Positions 35,000 to 44,065 of a DNA stretch of 57,424 nucleotides are shown piece after piece. This DNA is from Nodosilinea sp. WJT8-NPBG4. Lineage in GTDB: Bacteria; Cyanobacteriota; Cyanobacteriia; Phormidesmidales; Phormidesmidaceae. The stretch lies in assembly GCA_019359285.1 (NCBI GenBank), contig JAHHHQ010000070.1:1-57424 (forward strand). Direction: 5' to 3'. A model generated the notes under the pieces. That model saw only the letters and a program-made list of their open reading frames with translations, was not told where the DNA came from and did no database searches. A program made the translations under genes and the position numbers. Numbering within the stretch: the first letter of the stretch is position 1; each line of letters begins with the position of its first letter.

Positions 35000-35965
35000 A
35001 TGGATTGGCCCACCATTGCTGTCATCATTCCGACCTACCAGCGGGAGACGGTGCTGTGCGATACGCTGCGCAGCGTGCTGGCCCAAGAGTATCCGGCCTA
35101 CCAAGTGCTGGTGGTAGACCAGACTCAAAACCACCAGACGGAGACTCAGCAGCAGCTTCAGGCTTGGCAGGATACGGGAGAGATCACCTGGTACTCGGTG
35201 CCCTGGGCAAGCTTGCCGGCGGCTCGGAATTTGGGCATAGAGCGATCGCATTCCGATCTGGTCCTCTTCATCGACGACGATGTGGTGCTGCCCCCGGACT
35301 ATCTTTACGCCCACGCCCGCACTTTTCTGGAGCGGCCAGAGGTTGGGGCGGTGGCAGGGCGCGTGTTTGACCGCATGAAGCTGGCGGAACAAACGGATTT
35401 GGAAATTGACTATCTGCCTCCGCAGGCAATGGACCCAGGAATCGCCTGGTACCACATCGATCTGGTGCACACCACGCAGCCCCAGCGGGTGCTGACGGCG
35501 CGGGGGTGCAATATGTCGTTTCGGCGGGAATTGTTCGACAAGCACGGACTGCGCTTTGACGAGCGCTTCTACGGCAGTGCCGTGCGGGAAGAGTCTGACT
35601 TTTGCCTACACATTCGCTCCACCGGCTACATCATTTGGTACAACCCGGCGGCGCACCTAGTGCACCTGGGAGAAGAGACGGGCGGCTGCCATGACATTAC
35701 GACGCGATCGCTCAACTACCAGATGAACTTTTACCACAATCATTTTCTGCTGGCGCTGAAAAACCTTACCCTGGGGCAAAACCTGCGTCTCTACGGCCGC
35801 CTGTTCGACTGTCATGTGCTGGGTCACCCCCCCTGCAATAAAAGCGGCCATCCGCTGAAGATTCTGAGCCGAGGGGTGTTTTTTGGGCTGGGCTGGTTCT
35901 ATACGGTTTACACACTGGCCACTACCCTGGGCAAACGTGGGCGACTCTATGCTGATATAGCGTAG
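35000..35965 (+). CDS. Family 2 glycosyltransferase
   Basis: A 321-residue GT-A fold glycosyltransferase. The opening AVIIPTYQRE, the metal-binding FIDDDVVLP near residue 93 and the acceptor-side region with REESDF (near 196) are those of family 2. It probably transfers a sugar to a cell-surface glycan or lipid carrier. A C-terminal hydrophobic segment (VFFGLGWFYTVYTLATTL) may hold it at the membrane. Donor and acceptor cannot be read. No polysaccharide operon is adjacent. Confidence 0.86.
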   Translation: MDWPTIAVIIPTYQRETVLCDTLRSVLAQEYPAYQVLVVDQTQNHQTETQQQLQAWQDTGEITWYSVPWASLPAARNLGIERSHSDLVLFIDDDVVLPPDYLYAHARTFLERPEVGAVAGRVFDRMKLAEQTDLEIDYLPPQAMDPGIAWYHIDLVHTTQPQRVLTARGCNMSFRRELFDKHGLRFDERFYGSAVREESDFCLHIRSTGYIIWYNPAAHLVHLGEETGGCHDITTRSLNYQMNFYHNHFLLALKNLTLGQNLRLYGRLFDCHVLGHPPCNKSGHPLKILSRGVFFGLGWFYTVYTLATTLGKRGRLYADIA

Positions 35966-36053
35966 ACCCGACCTGAGGTTAAGAATTTCAGGCTTGAGAA
36001 TCTGCCTGCTGTGGCAACGCCCATAATTCTAAAACCGTCTCCCAAGGCAGAGC

Positions 36054-39000
36054 ATGGCTGACGATCGAGACCCCATCATTCGATTACAGCTAGACCTGTC
36101 GCCTGACCAGCCAGGGCTGTTAGAAGGGCTAGACACCTGGCTACGGCTGGGGCTGATCACCGACCAGCAGGTGCGCGCTCTGGGGCAGACCAGCCTCAGC
36201 TGTAACTGGCTGCCAGAGACTTCGATCGCAGCCGCCTCAGAATTGGAGTCGGCCGAGGCGATCAACCCTTTTCTAGAGCCTGCGGGAGCCTTGGCGGCAG
36301 GAGAAACGTCGCCTCCAGAGGTTGTCCCTGCTGGAGAAACTCTGATTAGGGATTTTGAGCCCGCTGAACCCACTGAGCCTCCTCGTCGTCAGCGATCGCT
36401 CCGGCCCCGAACCCACTCGTCTGCTCAACGACAGGCCCAGGGCGCGCGCCCCACAAACCCCTGGCTTGGCCGCTTGATGAGCGAACTGAGCGTGGTATGG
36501 CTGCTGGGGCTAGGGGTATTTTTAGTCGTGCTGTCGTCGGCGGTGCTGGCGGCAACCCAGTGGGCCAGGTTTAACGCGGTGGGGCAGTACCTGGTGCTGC
36601 TGGCCTATACCCTGGTGTTTGGGGCGGCGGGGCTATGGTGCCATCGCCGTCCCAATTTGCAGCTGACGGCTAAAACCCTGCAAATGATTACCTTACTGCT
36701 GGTGCCGCTGAATTTTTGGGCGCTGGATGGGTTGGGGGTGTGGCGCGGCGGCGGGGTGCTGGTGGGGGCGATCGCCGCTATTCTGCTGACCTTCACAGCT
36801 CTACAAGTGCTGCGTCAGCAAAACAGCACCCCCCTAGAGCAGGCCAACGCCTTGGGCTTAGCCTATCTCCATACCGGCTGGAGCCTTGGTGGTGGGCCGC
36901 TGCTGGCGGTCTATGCCGGGGTATTGGGTACCGCTGCCGCTACTGTTTACGGCCAGCGGCAACAGCCCGCCACGCCTGGCCTGCGCTGGCCCACGGTGGT
37001 GACTACCGCTGCCCTCGGTCTTTTGCTCGCGCGAGCGCTAACCCTAGGGGAGTCAATTCAGGCAGGGCAGTTTGGCCTGGCCTTTGGCCTCTACGGAGCC
37101 ACTCTGGTGTGGCTGGGCCAGCAACGACTGGTGCCTAAACCAAATATTGAATCCAGGTCAGAACCTAATTCACAATCAGAGACCGCCACAGATAGCCCCT
37201 TTCGCGGAGGAATTGCGCTAGGGCGGGGGTTGCTGTGGTGGGGTTGGCTGCTGGCGATCGCAGATTGGCTCATCCAGGCGTTTGGGATCGGGTTGCTTGG
37301 CCTAGCCCTGCGAGTTCAAGCGTTGGGCAAGCTGGGCAAGCGGCGGGATTTGTTGATCGCCTATGCGATCGCCGTCCAGCTCGGCTTTGTCGGCTGGGAG
37401 ATGCTGCCCCTATCGCTGCGGCAGCCCATGCTTGCCCCCCTGGCTAGGTTAGATGAATTTGCGGCTGGCACCTGGCCACTGCTGGGAATTTCGCTATTTC
37501 CCTACGTGGTGGGGATGGTGGCCCTGGCCGACTGGTATTGGCGGCGAGACAAGGTGAAACTGGGCCGCTTTAGCGACGGTATTGCCCTGGGTAGCAATTT
37601 TGTATTGACGCTGATTAGCCTGGCCAGCAGCCCAGTGCTGGTGGTGAATTTAATTGCCTCTACAATCACCGCGCTGGTGGTAACGCTGCGCCGATCTTCC
37701 CCAGCTCGGTGGCGCATTGTCCTCACCTACGGTTTGGCCCTGGGGAGTATTGTGTCCGCCATTGGCGATCGCTGGCCAAATCTGCCCCTGAGTTACTGGG
37801 TCGTGGTCATGGTGGCGCTGGCAACGGTGGCGCTGGTGCTGAGCAAGGCTCTGCGCGCCCTCTGGGGCAGTATGGCCTGGCTTTATGGGGTCGGACTGTC
37901 TGCTCTGAGCTACGCGCTGCTCTGGGCGGACCTAATCGATAGCGGTTGGCGGGTCAGCTCGAGTTGGGTGGGTCTGGTGATACCGCTGGTGCTGCTGCTG
38001 ATCGGTCACCACCGCGCCAGCGTGCTGACCACAGGTATTGCGCTGCCCTTTACCCTGGGCCTACTGTGGACACGGCTGGTGGGCCTGGGCTCGGCGACAG
38101 CCTTGACGGGGGTGAATAGCACCTTCTATCGGCGGCCGGGGGTAGCGTTTTTGGCGATGGGCTTTGCCTTGGGCTGGGTCTATAGCAGCCTGGCGGACTG
38201 GGTTACGGGATTCCCCCGCCATTTGGCGGACTGGGGTCTGGTGACGGTGGGGCTGATGGCAGCACTGTGGATTACCTGGCGAGTGCTGCCATCAACCCAG
38301 GACGCTGAAGTACCCTCGCTGCCTGGGTTGTATCGAGTGGCTTGCGATCGCTGGGGCCACATCCTGGCCATTGGCTTACTGACTCTGTCTACGATTGCAG
38401 TTTCTTCCTACTATTTGGGCTGGCGTGAACCTCGCCCCTTGATCGTTGCTGTTCTGGCTGCATTCTTGATGACTCTGGTTCTCCGCTTTTGGGGAACCTT
38501 GCGGCCTCTAGCTATTTACCTGGCGGGTTGGGGGATAGAACTGCTGGTAGCCGGGATTGTGATAGAGCGCTATCCCGCAGTGGTTTCTCTAGCGGTGCCA
38601 ACTTTGGGATTGGGGGCAATCGCCCTAGCCTTAGCAGCCATCGTCGGACGTTCTCGCCCAGCCCTAGCTCCCCCCCTGCAAACCCTGACGCTGCTCTATG
38701 CTGGCCTAGCCTTGGCTCTGCGCGCCTATACGGCCACGGCCTGGACAGGCTGGCTAGTCGTGGTCGCGGCCCTGCTGGTGCTAGAAGCGGGGCGGCGTTC
38801 CCAAACAGCCCTGGCTCGCTGGCTGGCCTTGGGGCTGCTGTCGGTAGGGTGGTACGAGCTGGTGATCTACCAGATGTTGCAGGGCTCTGGCGGTGAGGCG
38901 GCAGATGCTCTGCTGGTGCTAGCAGGAGTTGCCGCGTTGATCATGATCCTATACCGGCTGGCGGCGGGGCAGCTCGATCGCACCCTGGGTCTGCCCCAGG

Positions 39001-39983
39001 TGGAGCTAGTCTGGGCAGCTCACCTGCACTGGTTCATTGGTAGTTTGCTAATGCTAGGGTGCGGCATTAGCTTTGGGTTTGCTGAGGCCACTCTGGCGTG
39101 GCTGGGGTTGGCGATCGCCGCTGCCCTGGTGCTCTACGCTCTCAGCCAGGGTCGTTTGGGGACTGCTGAATCAGTCAAGCAAGCCTGGGTTTCCGCCGGA
39201 CTTGTAGAACTTGTCGGCTGGTTTGCCCTGGGGCGAGCGCTGTTTCCGTTTTTGGCATTTCTCGACAACTGGTGGGGCGTGGTGGCCTGTGCTGTGGCCG
39301 TGCCCGTATATTGGCTACCCTGGGCCACCTGGGGCTGGCCCCAGCGTCCCTGGCGGGTGATGGCCGTAGCTGTCCCCGGGCTAATTGCCCTGTTCACGGG
39401 AGGGGTTGACCATATCCCGACCCTGTGGGTGTTAGTTGGGTTCTATGGTTGGCTGGCCTGGCACAGCGGCAAAATTCGCCTGTCTTACCTCTCGGTACTC
39501 TGTGCGGCCTGGGCAATCTGGGTCTGGCTTGAGAATCGCTCCATCGACGACAGCCTCGCTTGGGTACTGCCCCTAGGCCTGGCCCTGCTCTACATCGCCC
39601 AAGTTGATCCAGCTTTGAAACGATCTGGGGGCAAAGAACAACGCCACTGGCTGCGGCTGATTGCCCTGGCACTGATTTTGCTCACGGCGCTGCTAACCGA
39701 ACGCTGGGCAGGGCTGCCGGTGGGAGCGATGGCCTTGGGAGCGATCGCCGCCGGGCTCCTGCTGCGCATTCGCGCCCTGCTCTATGTGGGCACTGTTGTC
39801 TTTGCCCTCAATGCCCTCAACCAGCTGGTGGTGCTGAACGCGGCCTTTCCCTTCATCAAGTGGGTGGTCGGCATTTTAGTCGGCGTTGCCCTGATCTGGA
39901 TTGCCGCCGATGTGGAGCGTCGCCGCGGTCAGTGGCTCCAGCTCACTCAGAGCTGGGGACAAGACTTGGATGCCTGGCAGTAA
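36054..39983 (+). CDS. Very large polytopic membrane protein, unknown function
   Basis: A 1309-residue protein. Residues 1-130 are cytoplasmic. They begin DDRDPIIRLQLDLSP and contain a short helical region (LEGLDTWLRLGLITDQQVRALG) that resembles the start of DUF2157-type proteins. From residue 140 to the end the chain is almost continuously hydrophobic, with an estimated 35-40 membrane helices and no large soluble domain. Similar giant proteins occur in cyanobacteria, as far as I recall, without an assigned role. It is on the same strand as the glycosyltransferase, 88 bases away. Confidence 0.75.
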   Translation: MADDRDPIIRLQLDLSPDQPGLLEGLDTWLRLGLITDQQVRALGQTSLSCNWLPETSIAAASELESAEAINPFLEPAGALAAGETSPPEVVPAGETLIRDFEPAEPTEPPRRQRSLRPRTHSSAQRQAQGARPTNPWLGRLMSELSVVWLLGLGVFLVVLSSAVLAATQWARFNAVGQYLVLLAYTLVFGAAGLWCHRRPNLQLTAKTLQMITLLLVPLNFWALDGLGVWRGGGVLVGAIAAILLTFTALQVLRQQNSTPLEQANALGLAYLHTGWSLGGGPLLAVYAGVLGTAAATVYGQRQQPATPGLRWPTVVTTAALGLLLARALTLGESIQAGQFGLAFGLYGATLVWLGQQRLVPKPNIESRSEPNSQSETATDSPFRGGIALGRGLLWWGWLLAIADWLIQAFGIGLLGLALRVQALGKLGKRRDLLIAYAIAVQLGFVGWEMLPLSLRQPMLAPLARLDEFAAGTWPLLGISLFPYVVGMVALADWYWRRDKVKLGRFSDGIALGSNFVLTLISLASSPVLVVNLIASTITALVVTLRRSSPARWRIVLTYGLALGSIVSAIGDRWPNLPLSYWVVVMVALATVALVLSKALRALWGSMAWLYGVGLSALSYALLWADLIDSGWRVSSSWVGLVIPLVLLLIGHHRASVLTTGIALPFTLGLLWTRLVGLGSATALTGVNSTFYRRPGVAFLAMGFALGWVYSSLADWVTGFPRHLADWGLVTVGLMAALWITWRVLPSTQDAEVPSLPGLYRVACDRWGHILAIGLLTLSTIAVSSYYLGWREPRPLIVAVLAAFLMTLVLRFWGTLRPLAIYLAGWGIELLVAGIVIERYPAVVSLAVPTLGLGAIALALAAIVGRSRPALAPPLQTLTLLYAGLALALRAYTATAWTGWLVVVAALLVLEAGRRSQTALARWLALGLLSVGWYELVIYQMLQGSGGEAADALLVLAGVAALIMILYRLAAGQLDRTLGLPQVELVWAAHLHWFIGSLLMLGCGISFGFAEATLAWLGLAIAAALVLYALSQGRLGTAESVKQAWVSAGLVELVGWFALGRALFPFLAFLDNWWGVVACAVAVPVYWLPWATWGWPQRPWRVMAVAVPGLIALFTGGVDHIPTLWVLVGFYGWLAWHSGKIRLSYLSVLCAAWAIWVWLENRSIDDSLAWVLPLGLALLYIAQVDPALKRSGGKEQRHWLRLIALALILLTALLTERWAGLPVGAMALGAIAAGLLLRIRALLYVGTVVFALNALNQLVVLNAAFPFIKWVVGILVGVALIWIAADVERRRGQWLQLTQSWGQDLDAWQ

Positions 39984-39994
39984 GGGAGGGGAGA

Positions 39995-40070
39995 AGTTTT
40001 GAGTTCTCAGTTTTGAGTTATGAGTTCAACCGAGCAATTCAAAACTAAAAATTCAACATTCAAAACTCAA
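39995..40070. repeat. AT-rich degenerate heptamer repeat with inverted halves
   Basis: The stretch has TTTTGAGTT-like units on the left and CAAAACT/AACTCAA-like units on the right. It forms a loose inverted repeat between the membrane protein and the convergent phosphatase gene. Such TTTTGAATT-like blocks recur between genes in some filamentous cyanobacteria, as I recall. Function unknown; it may terminate transcription. Confidence 0.5.
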
Positions 40071-40098
40071 CGACTCTCTGTTTTGGGCTGCTGAATTT

Positions 40099-40977
40099 TT
40101 AGGATCCAACTACTCTGGCGGCGGTGACAGCGGCCAACAGATCGCTGTGCACAGCTTTAGAGCTGCCGATTACCATGCCTGGTCTTAGGTAGTTGCTACA
40201 GGTGTGCAGCGGCGGCGGTGGGTCGCCGGTAAAAGTAGTGACAATGTAGCCCATTTCCTGGGCCATAAAGGCTAGTACGGCTCCGTCAATGAACTGCCCT
40301 TTGGCCAGCACGGCTCCGGCCAAATCGCCGCTGAGCAGACCGTTAAAGTTGGGAATCTGGGTCTCTTTGGAGTAGTCGGTTTTGGTGTGGTAGACCCGGT
40401 AGCGATCGCTCAAATAGGGCACCAGATCGCCCATTTGCCACCCTAAACAGATGGCTGGAGTAGGGCTTTGAACCTTGATCTGGGTGCAGTCATCGAGAGA
40501 CTGAGCCAGGCTCCCCATAAATGTGCCCTCTCCCCGCAAGGTGTAGTAATAGAGGTCTTGGCTAGGGGTGATGGCGATCGCCGCTTCGTAGTCATCCGCA
40601 TTGAGAATTCCTAGAATAATCTGGTAGTTCGAGTGTCCATCCAGATAAAACTGGGTGCCGTCAATGGGGTCGAGGGTTAGCAAATAGTCGCCCTGCGGCC
40701 CTAGATCAATGGCGCGAAAATACTTGGTGTTGTAGGTTTGTTCGTGCTCTTCGCCGTAGAAGCGCACCGAGGGAAACAGCCCCAGCAGCACCACTTCCAT
40801 CATGGTTTGAATTGACAGATCCGCATCGCTGAGGGCCGAGGCAAAAAAGTTGTCGCCTTTGCCGTCTTTGTCGGGCTGAGCCGCAATCTGGGCCTGAACC
40901 TGCTGGGCATAGGCTCCAGCAGTCTTGAGGTAAGGCAGCAGCGCCGCCAGAATTTGCCGGGGAGTGATGGGGGTCAT
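40099..40977 (-). CDS. Inositol monophosphatase-like phosphatase
   Basis: A 292-residue member of the lithium-sensitive phosphatase superfamily. The metal ligands are in YGEEHE (E76/E77), LDPIDGT (D103, D106) and a late FIDGAV. The motif is right for inositol-phosphate, fructose-bisphosphate or 3'-phosphoadenosine-type phosphatases, but the usual 'W(D)xA' is replaced by 'DGAVLAF'. The substrate therefore cannot be assigned. It sits 190 bases downstream of fba on the same strand, separated by a terminator. Confidence 0.75.
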   Translation of the reverse strand: MTPITPRQILAALLPYLKTAGAYAQQVQAQIAAQPDKDGKGDNFFASALSDADLSIQTMMEVVLLGLFPSVRFYGEEHEQTYNTKYFRAIDLGPQGDYLLTLDPIDGTQFYLDGHSNYQIILGILNADDYEAAIAITPSQDLYYYTLRGEGTFMGSLAQSLDDCTQIKVQSPTPAICLGWQMGDLVPYLSDRYRVYHTKTDYSKETQIPNFNGLLSGDLAGAVLAKGQFIDGAVLAFMAQEMGYIVTTFTGDPPPPLHTCSNYLRPGMVIGSSKAVHSDLLAAVTAARVVGS

Positions 40978-41086
40978 AGTAGATAGCAGCGCGGGAGTGG
41001 CGACATTTAGTATTGGCCCAATAGCTTAGGACACAGAAAGCTGACAAAGCAAAAACCGGCCCGCTATCTGGCCACAGTCCTAAAAA

Positions 41087-41116
41087 ACAGGGCTCCCTCA
41101 AACGAAGAAGCCCTGT
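41087..41116 (-). terminator. Rho-independent terminator of fba
   Basis: ACAGGGCT (41087-41094) pairs with AGCCCTGT (41109-41116). Read on the minus strand, the stem is followed by a T-run (41082-41087), just after the fba stop. Confidence 0.85.
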
Positions 41117-41167
41117 ATTAGTTCAGGTAACGTCAGCTCCTTAACGAAGCTGACCTATGGCTTGTAA

Positions 41168-42247
41168 CTAGACCGCAGCGGTGGTGGAAACCTTAGCGTC
41201 AAGCTCGCCCTTGGCGTACTTAACAGCGTAAACTTCCACGGGCTCTTGCTTGATCTTGCTGGCCTGACCGGCAGTGCCGAAAGCGTCGTAGCGCTCAGCA
41301 CAGACTTCGGTCATGTAGGTCATCGAGGGCTTCATGAAGTGGCGAGGATCAAAGTTAGATGGATCCTTGAAGGCCGCTTCGCGAATAGCTGCGGTGATGG
41401 CCAGACGGTTATCGGTGTCGATATTCACCTTGCGCACGCCGCTCTTGATGCCCTTCTGAATTTCTTCGACCGGTACACCGTAGGTCTCAGGAATATTACC
41501 GCCGTACTCGTTGATCATGTCGAGCCACTTCTGGGGCACGGAGGAAGACCCGTGCATAACCAGGTGAGTGTTGGGCAGGCGGCGGTGAATTTCTTCAATG
41601 CGGCTGATGGCCAGAATCTCGCCGGTGGGCTTGCGGGTGAACTTGTAGGCGCCGTGGCTAGTGCCGATGGCAACGGCCAACGCATCCACCTGGGTGGCTT
41701 CTACAAACTGCACGGCTTCGTCGGGGTCGGTCAGCAGCTGATCGTGGCTGAGGGTACCCTCAAAGCCATGACCGTCCTCTGCTTCGCCGGCGCCGGTTTC
41801 GAGGGAGCCAAGGCAGCCCAGTTCGCCTTCCACGCTGCAACCGATGGAGTGAGCAACTTTTACTACTTCGCCGGTAACGGCGGCGTTGTACTCAAAACTG
41901 GCGGGGGTTTTGGCATCAGCTTCCAAAGAGCCGTCCATCATGACGCTGGTGAAGCCGTTGCGCAGGGCCGAGTAGCAGGTGGCGGGGGAGTTGCCGTGGT
42001 CTTGGTGCATCACCACGGGAATGTGGGGGTAGGTTTCGACCGCAGCGAGCACGAGGTGACGCAGGAAATTTTCGCCAGCGTAGGAACGAGCACCGCGAGA
42101 GGCCTGCAAAATCACGGGGCTGTCGGTGCTATCCGCCGCCTTCATGATCGCCAGAATTTGCTCCAGGTTGTTTACGTTGTAGGCCGGAATGCCGTAGCCG
42201 TTCTCAGCCGCGTGATCCAGCAGTAGCCTCAGTGAGACAAGCGCCAT
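41168..42247 (-). CDS. fba: Fructose-bisphosphate aldolase class II
   Basis: A 359-residue class II aldolase that reversibly splits fructose 1,6-bisphosphate in glycolysis and the Calvin cycle. The zinc ligands are visible in HQDHGN, GELGCLGSLE, GTSHGAYKF and MHGSSSVP. The DTDNR segment (near residue 280) contacts the substrate phosphate. Length and sequence are of the cyanobacterial CbbA/FbaA type. A good ribosome site (AGGAGG) lies upstream of the start. It is single with its own terminator. Expect high expression. Confidence 0.95.
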   Translation of the reverse strand: MALVSLRLLLDHAAENGYGIPAYNVNNLEQILAIMKAADSTDSPVILQASRGARSYAGENFLRHLVLAAVETYPHIPVVMHQDHGNSPATCYSALRNGFTSVMMDGSLEADAKTPASFEYNAAVTGEVVKVAHSIGCSVEGELGCLGSLETGAGEAEDGHGFEGTLSHDQLLTDPDEAVQFVEATQVDALAVAIGTSHGAYKFTRKPTGEILAISRIEEIHRRLPNTHLVMHGSSSVPQKWLDMINEYGGNIPETYGVPVEEIQKGIKSGVRKVNIDTDNRLAITAAIREAAFKDPSNFDPRHFMKPSMTYMTEVCAERYDAFGTAGQASKIKQEPVEVYAVKYAKGELDAKVSTTAAV

Positions 42248-42495
42248 AAAAATCCTCCTAGTGTGTTCTCGCCGTTAGGCCTTCAGACGTTTTAGTAGGT
42301 AGCCTTACTCATCAATCTTAGGACAGATCGATGGATATATAACGAAATGTTTGGACAAGCTAAAGTCAAGCTTAAAAGAACTCCCCACCCAGCTGGGGTG
42401 TGTTTGCCCTGCTGTTTGACCCATCATAAAACACTGGGGGACAGGAACCGTGAACTTTGCTACCGGAAGGCAGTCAAAGTTCAAACTATAAAAAT

Positions 42496-42567
42496 GGGTC
42501 GCCTGGGATTCGAACCCAGGACCAATCGGTTAAAAGCCGAGTGCTCTACCGCTGAGCTAGCGACCCC
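42496..42567 (-). tRNA. tRNA-Lys (UUU)
   Basis: On the minus strand the 72-base sequence starts GGGTCGCTAGCTCAGCGG and ends GCGACCCA. It has a D-loop of type AGCTCAG-GGTAGAGC, anticodon loop CTTTTAA (anticodon TTT) and the T-loop GGTTCGAATCC. The 7-base acceptor stem pairs perfectly. CCA is not encoded beyond the discriminator A. Confidence 0.97.
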
Positions 42568-42934
42568 CGTGAGGGGAAGTGGTGTTTGGTTATGAACCAG
42601 ACACGGCTTATAAACATAGCATACCGCCATGGGGATTTTGCAACATATCTCCAAAAAAACTTGCAGCCTTGGCTAGGTGGGTTGTTGTTTGGTGGGGCAG
42701 AGCGGATGTGGGGCGATCGCCCTTGCTTTCCCCACCTAAATCCCATCCGGCTTGGACCAGCACCCGACCATTGGACTCCATCCGTCCCCTACCCCTCCAC
42801 CACTTGCCGGGTGAACTCTAGCCCGGTCTGAACTTAGTTACGGAACGTTACCAAGCGCTTGTTTTAGGCCCTAAATAAAGCTTTAGTTTAATGAAGCTTC
42901 ATTTTTTAGATCAGTCCTCATCACACTACAGGCT
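42568..42934. other. Spacer between tRNA-Lys and hemB
   Basis: No credible gene in about 370 bases. Two palindromes lie close to the hemB start (given separately). The tRNA promoter should be near 42580-42640; TTATAAAC occurs near 42608 but was not verified as a -10 site. Confidence 0.4.
42876..42903. promoter_or_regulatory. Two adjacent palindromes upstream of hemB
   Basis: TAAAGCTTTA (42876-42885) and AATGAAGCTTCATT (42890-42903) are perfect palindromes sharing the AAGCTT core. They lie 32-59 bases before the hemB start. They could be an operator for a regulator of tetrapyrrole synthesis or a terminator-like stem with the following TTTTTT. No known consensus was recognised. Confidence 0.4.
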
Positions 42935-43915
42935 ATGTTCCCGACCCATCGCCCTCGCCGTCTGCGCCAGCACCCGCAACTCCGCCGCATGGTGCAAGAG
43001 ACCGTCGTCACCCAGGCTGACTTAATCTATCCGCTGTTCGCGGTGCCGGGCGACCAGGTGGCGAAGGAAGTCTCCTCAATGCCGGGGGTCTATCAGCTCT
43101 CCATCGACAAAATCGTAGAAGAAGCCAAGGAAGTCTATGACCTAGGCATTCCCGCCATCATTCTGTTTGGGATTCCCAACGAAAAAGACACCGATGCCAC
43201 CGAGGCTTGGCACGACTGCGGCATTGTGCAAAAGGCCACCACCGCTGTTAAAGAGGCGGTGCCCGACCTGATGGTGATTGTCGACACCTGCCTGTGCGAG
43301 TACACCTCCCACGGTCACTGCGGCTATCTGGAAGTGGGTGACCTTAGCGGCCGCGTGCTCAACGATCCCACACTAGAACTGCTGAAGAAAACTGCCGTAG
43401 CTCAGGCCAACGCTGGGGCCGACATTATTGCGCCTTCGGGAATGATGGATGGCTTTGTGCAGGCCATTCGTGCCGGGCTGGATGAGAGCGGCTTTGAAGA
43501 TATGCCCATTCTCTCCTACGCAGCGAAGTACGCTTCAGCTTACTACGGGCCGTTTCGCGATGCGGCGGAGAGTGCGCCCCAGTTTGGCGATCGCCGTACC
43601 TACCAGATGGACCCCGCCAACGGTACCGAAGCCCTCAAGGAGATTGAGCTCGACATCGCCGAAGGGGCCGACATGCTGATGGTGAAGCCCGCTCTGGCCT
43701 ACATGGATATCATCTGGCGGGTAAAGCAGGCCACTAACCTGCCGGTAGCGGCTTACAACGTGTCGGGCGAATACGCCATGGTGAAAGCCGCCGCCCTCAA
43801 CGGCTGGATTGATGAGCAAAAAGTGGTGATGGAAACCATGACCAGCTTCAAACGCTCCGGTGCCGACCTGATTTTGACCTACCACGCCAAAGACGTCGCC
43901 CGCTGGCTGGGTTAA
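42935..43915 (+). CDS. hemB: Delta-aminolevulinic acid dehydratase (porphobilinogen synthase)
   Basis: A 326-residue HemB joining two 5-aminolevulinate molecules to porphobilinogen, the common path to chlorophyll, heme and phycobilins. The Cys zinc site is DTCLCEYTSHGHC (C119, C121, C129). The Schiff-base lysines are K198 (AAKYASAYYG) and K251 (MVKPA). This is the Cys-rich rather than the Asp-rich magnesium type. Single gene with a hairpin terminator downstream. Confidence 0.96.
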   Translation: MFPTHRPRRLRQHPQLRRMVQETVVTQADLIYPLFAVPGDQVAKEVSSMPGVYQLSIDKIVEEAKEVYDLGIPAIILFGIPNEKDTDATEAWHDCGIVQKATTAVKEAVPDLMVIVDTCLCEYTSHGHCGYLEVGDLSGRVLNDPTLELLKKTAVAQANAGADIIAPSGMMDGFVQAIRAGLDESGFEDMPILSYAAKYASAYYGPFRDAAESAPQFGDRRTYQMDPANGTEALKEIELDIAEGADMLMVKPALAYMDIIWRVKQATNLPVAAYNVSGEYAMVKAAALNGWIDEQKVVMETMTSFKRSGADLILTYHAKDVARWLG

Positions 43916-43997
43916 TCCCCTGCCGTAGGGTGGGCACTGCCCACCACCGTTCTGTGGGAGCTGCTCAGCCAGTCCCCACTACAGATTAGAAATTCCC

Positions 43998-44039
43998 AGA
44001 GCGTAGCCTATGATAGGCAGGGCTACGCTCTAGTTTTTT
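43998..44039 (+). terminator. Rho-independent terminator of hemB
   Basis: AGAGCGTAGCC (43998-44008) pairs with GGCTACGCTCT (44021-44031), followed by AGTTTTTT. It lies 83 bases after the hemB stop and before surE. Confidence 0.85.
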
Positions 44040-44065
44040 GGCAGAGAATTTCTGCTACTGCACCA

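Noticed and set aside
34850..35545. 231-codon frame opposite the glycosyltransferase and nadK end
   Set aside because: It is His/Arg-rich shadow sequence across two secure genes.
41246..42226. 326-codon open frame opposite fba
   Set aside because: It lies entirely within fba on the other strand, is Gly/Val-rich without a family pattern, and fba is certain.
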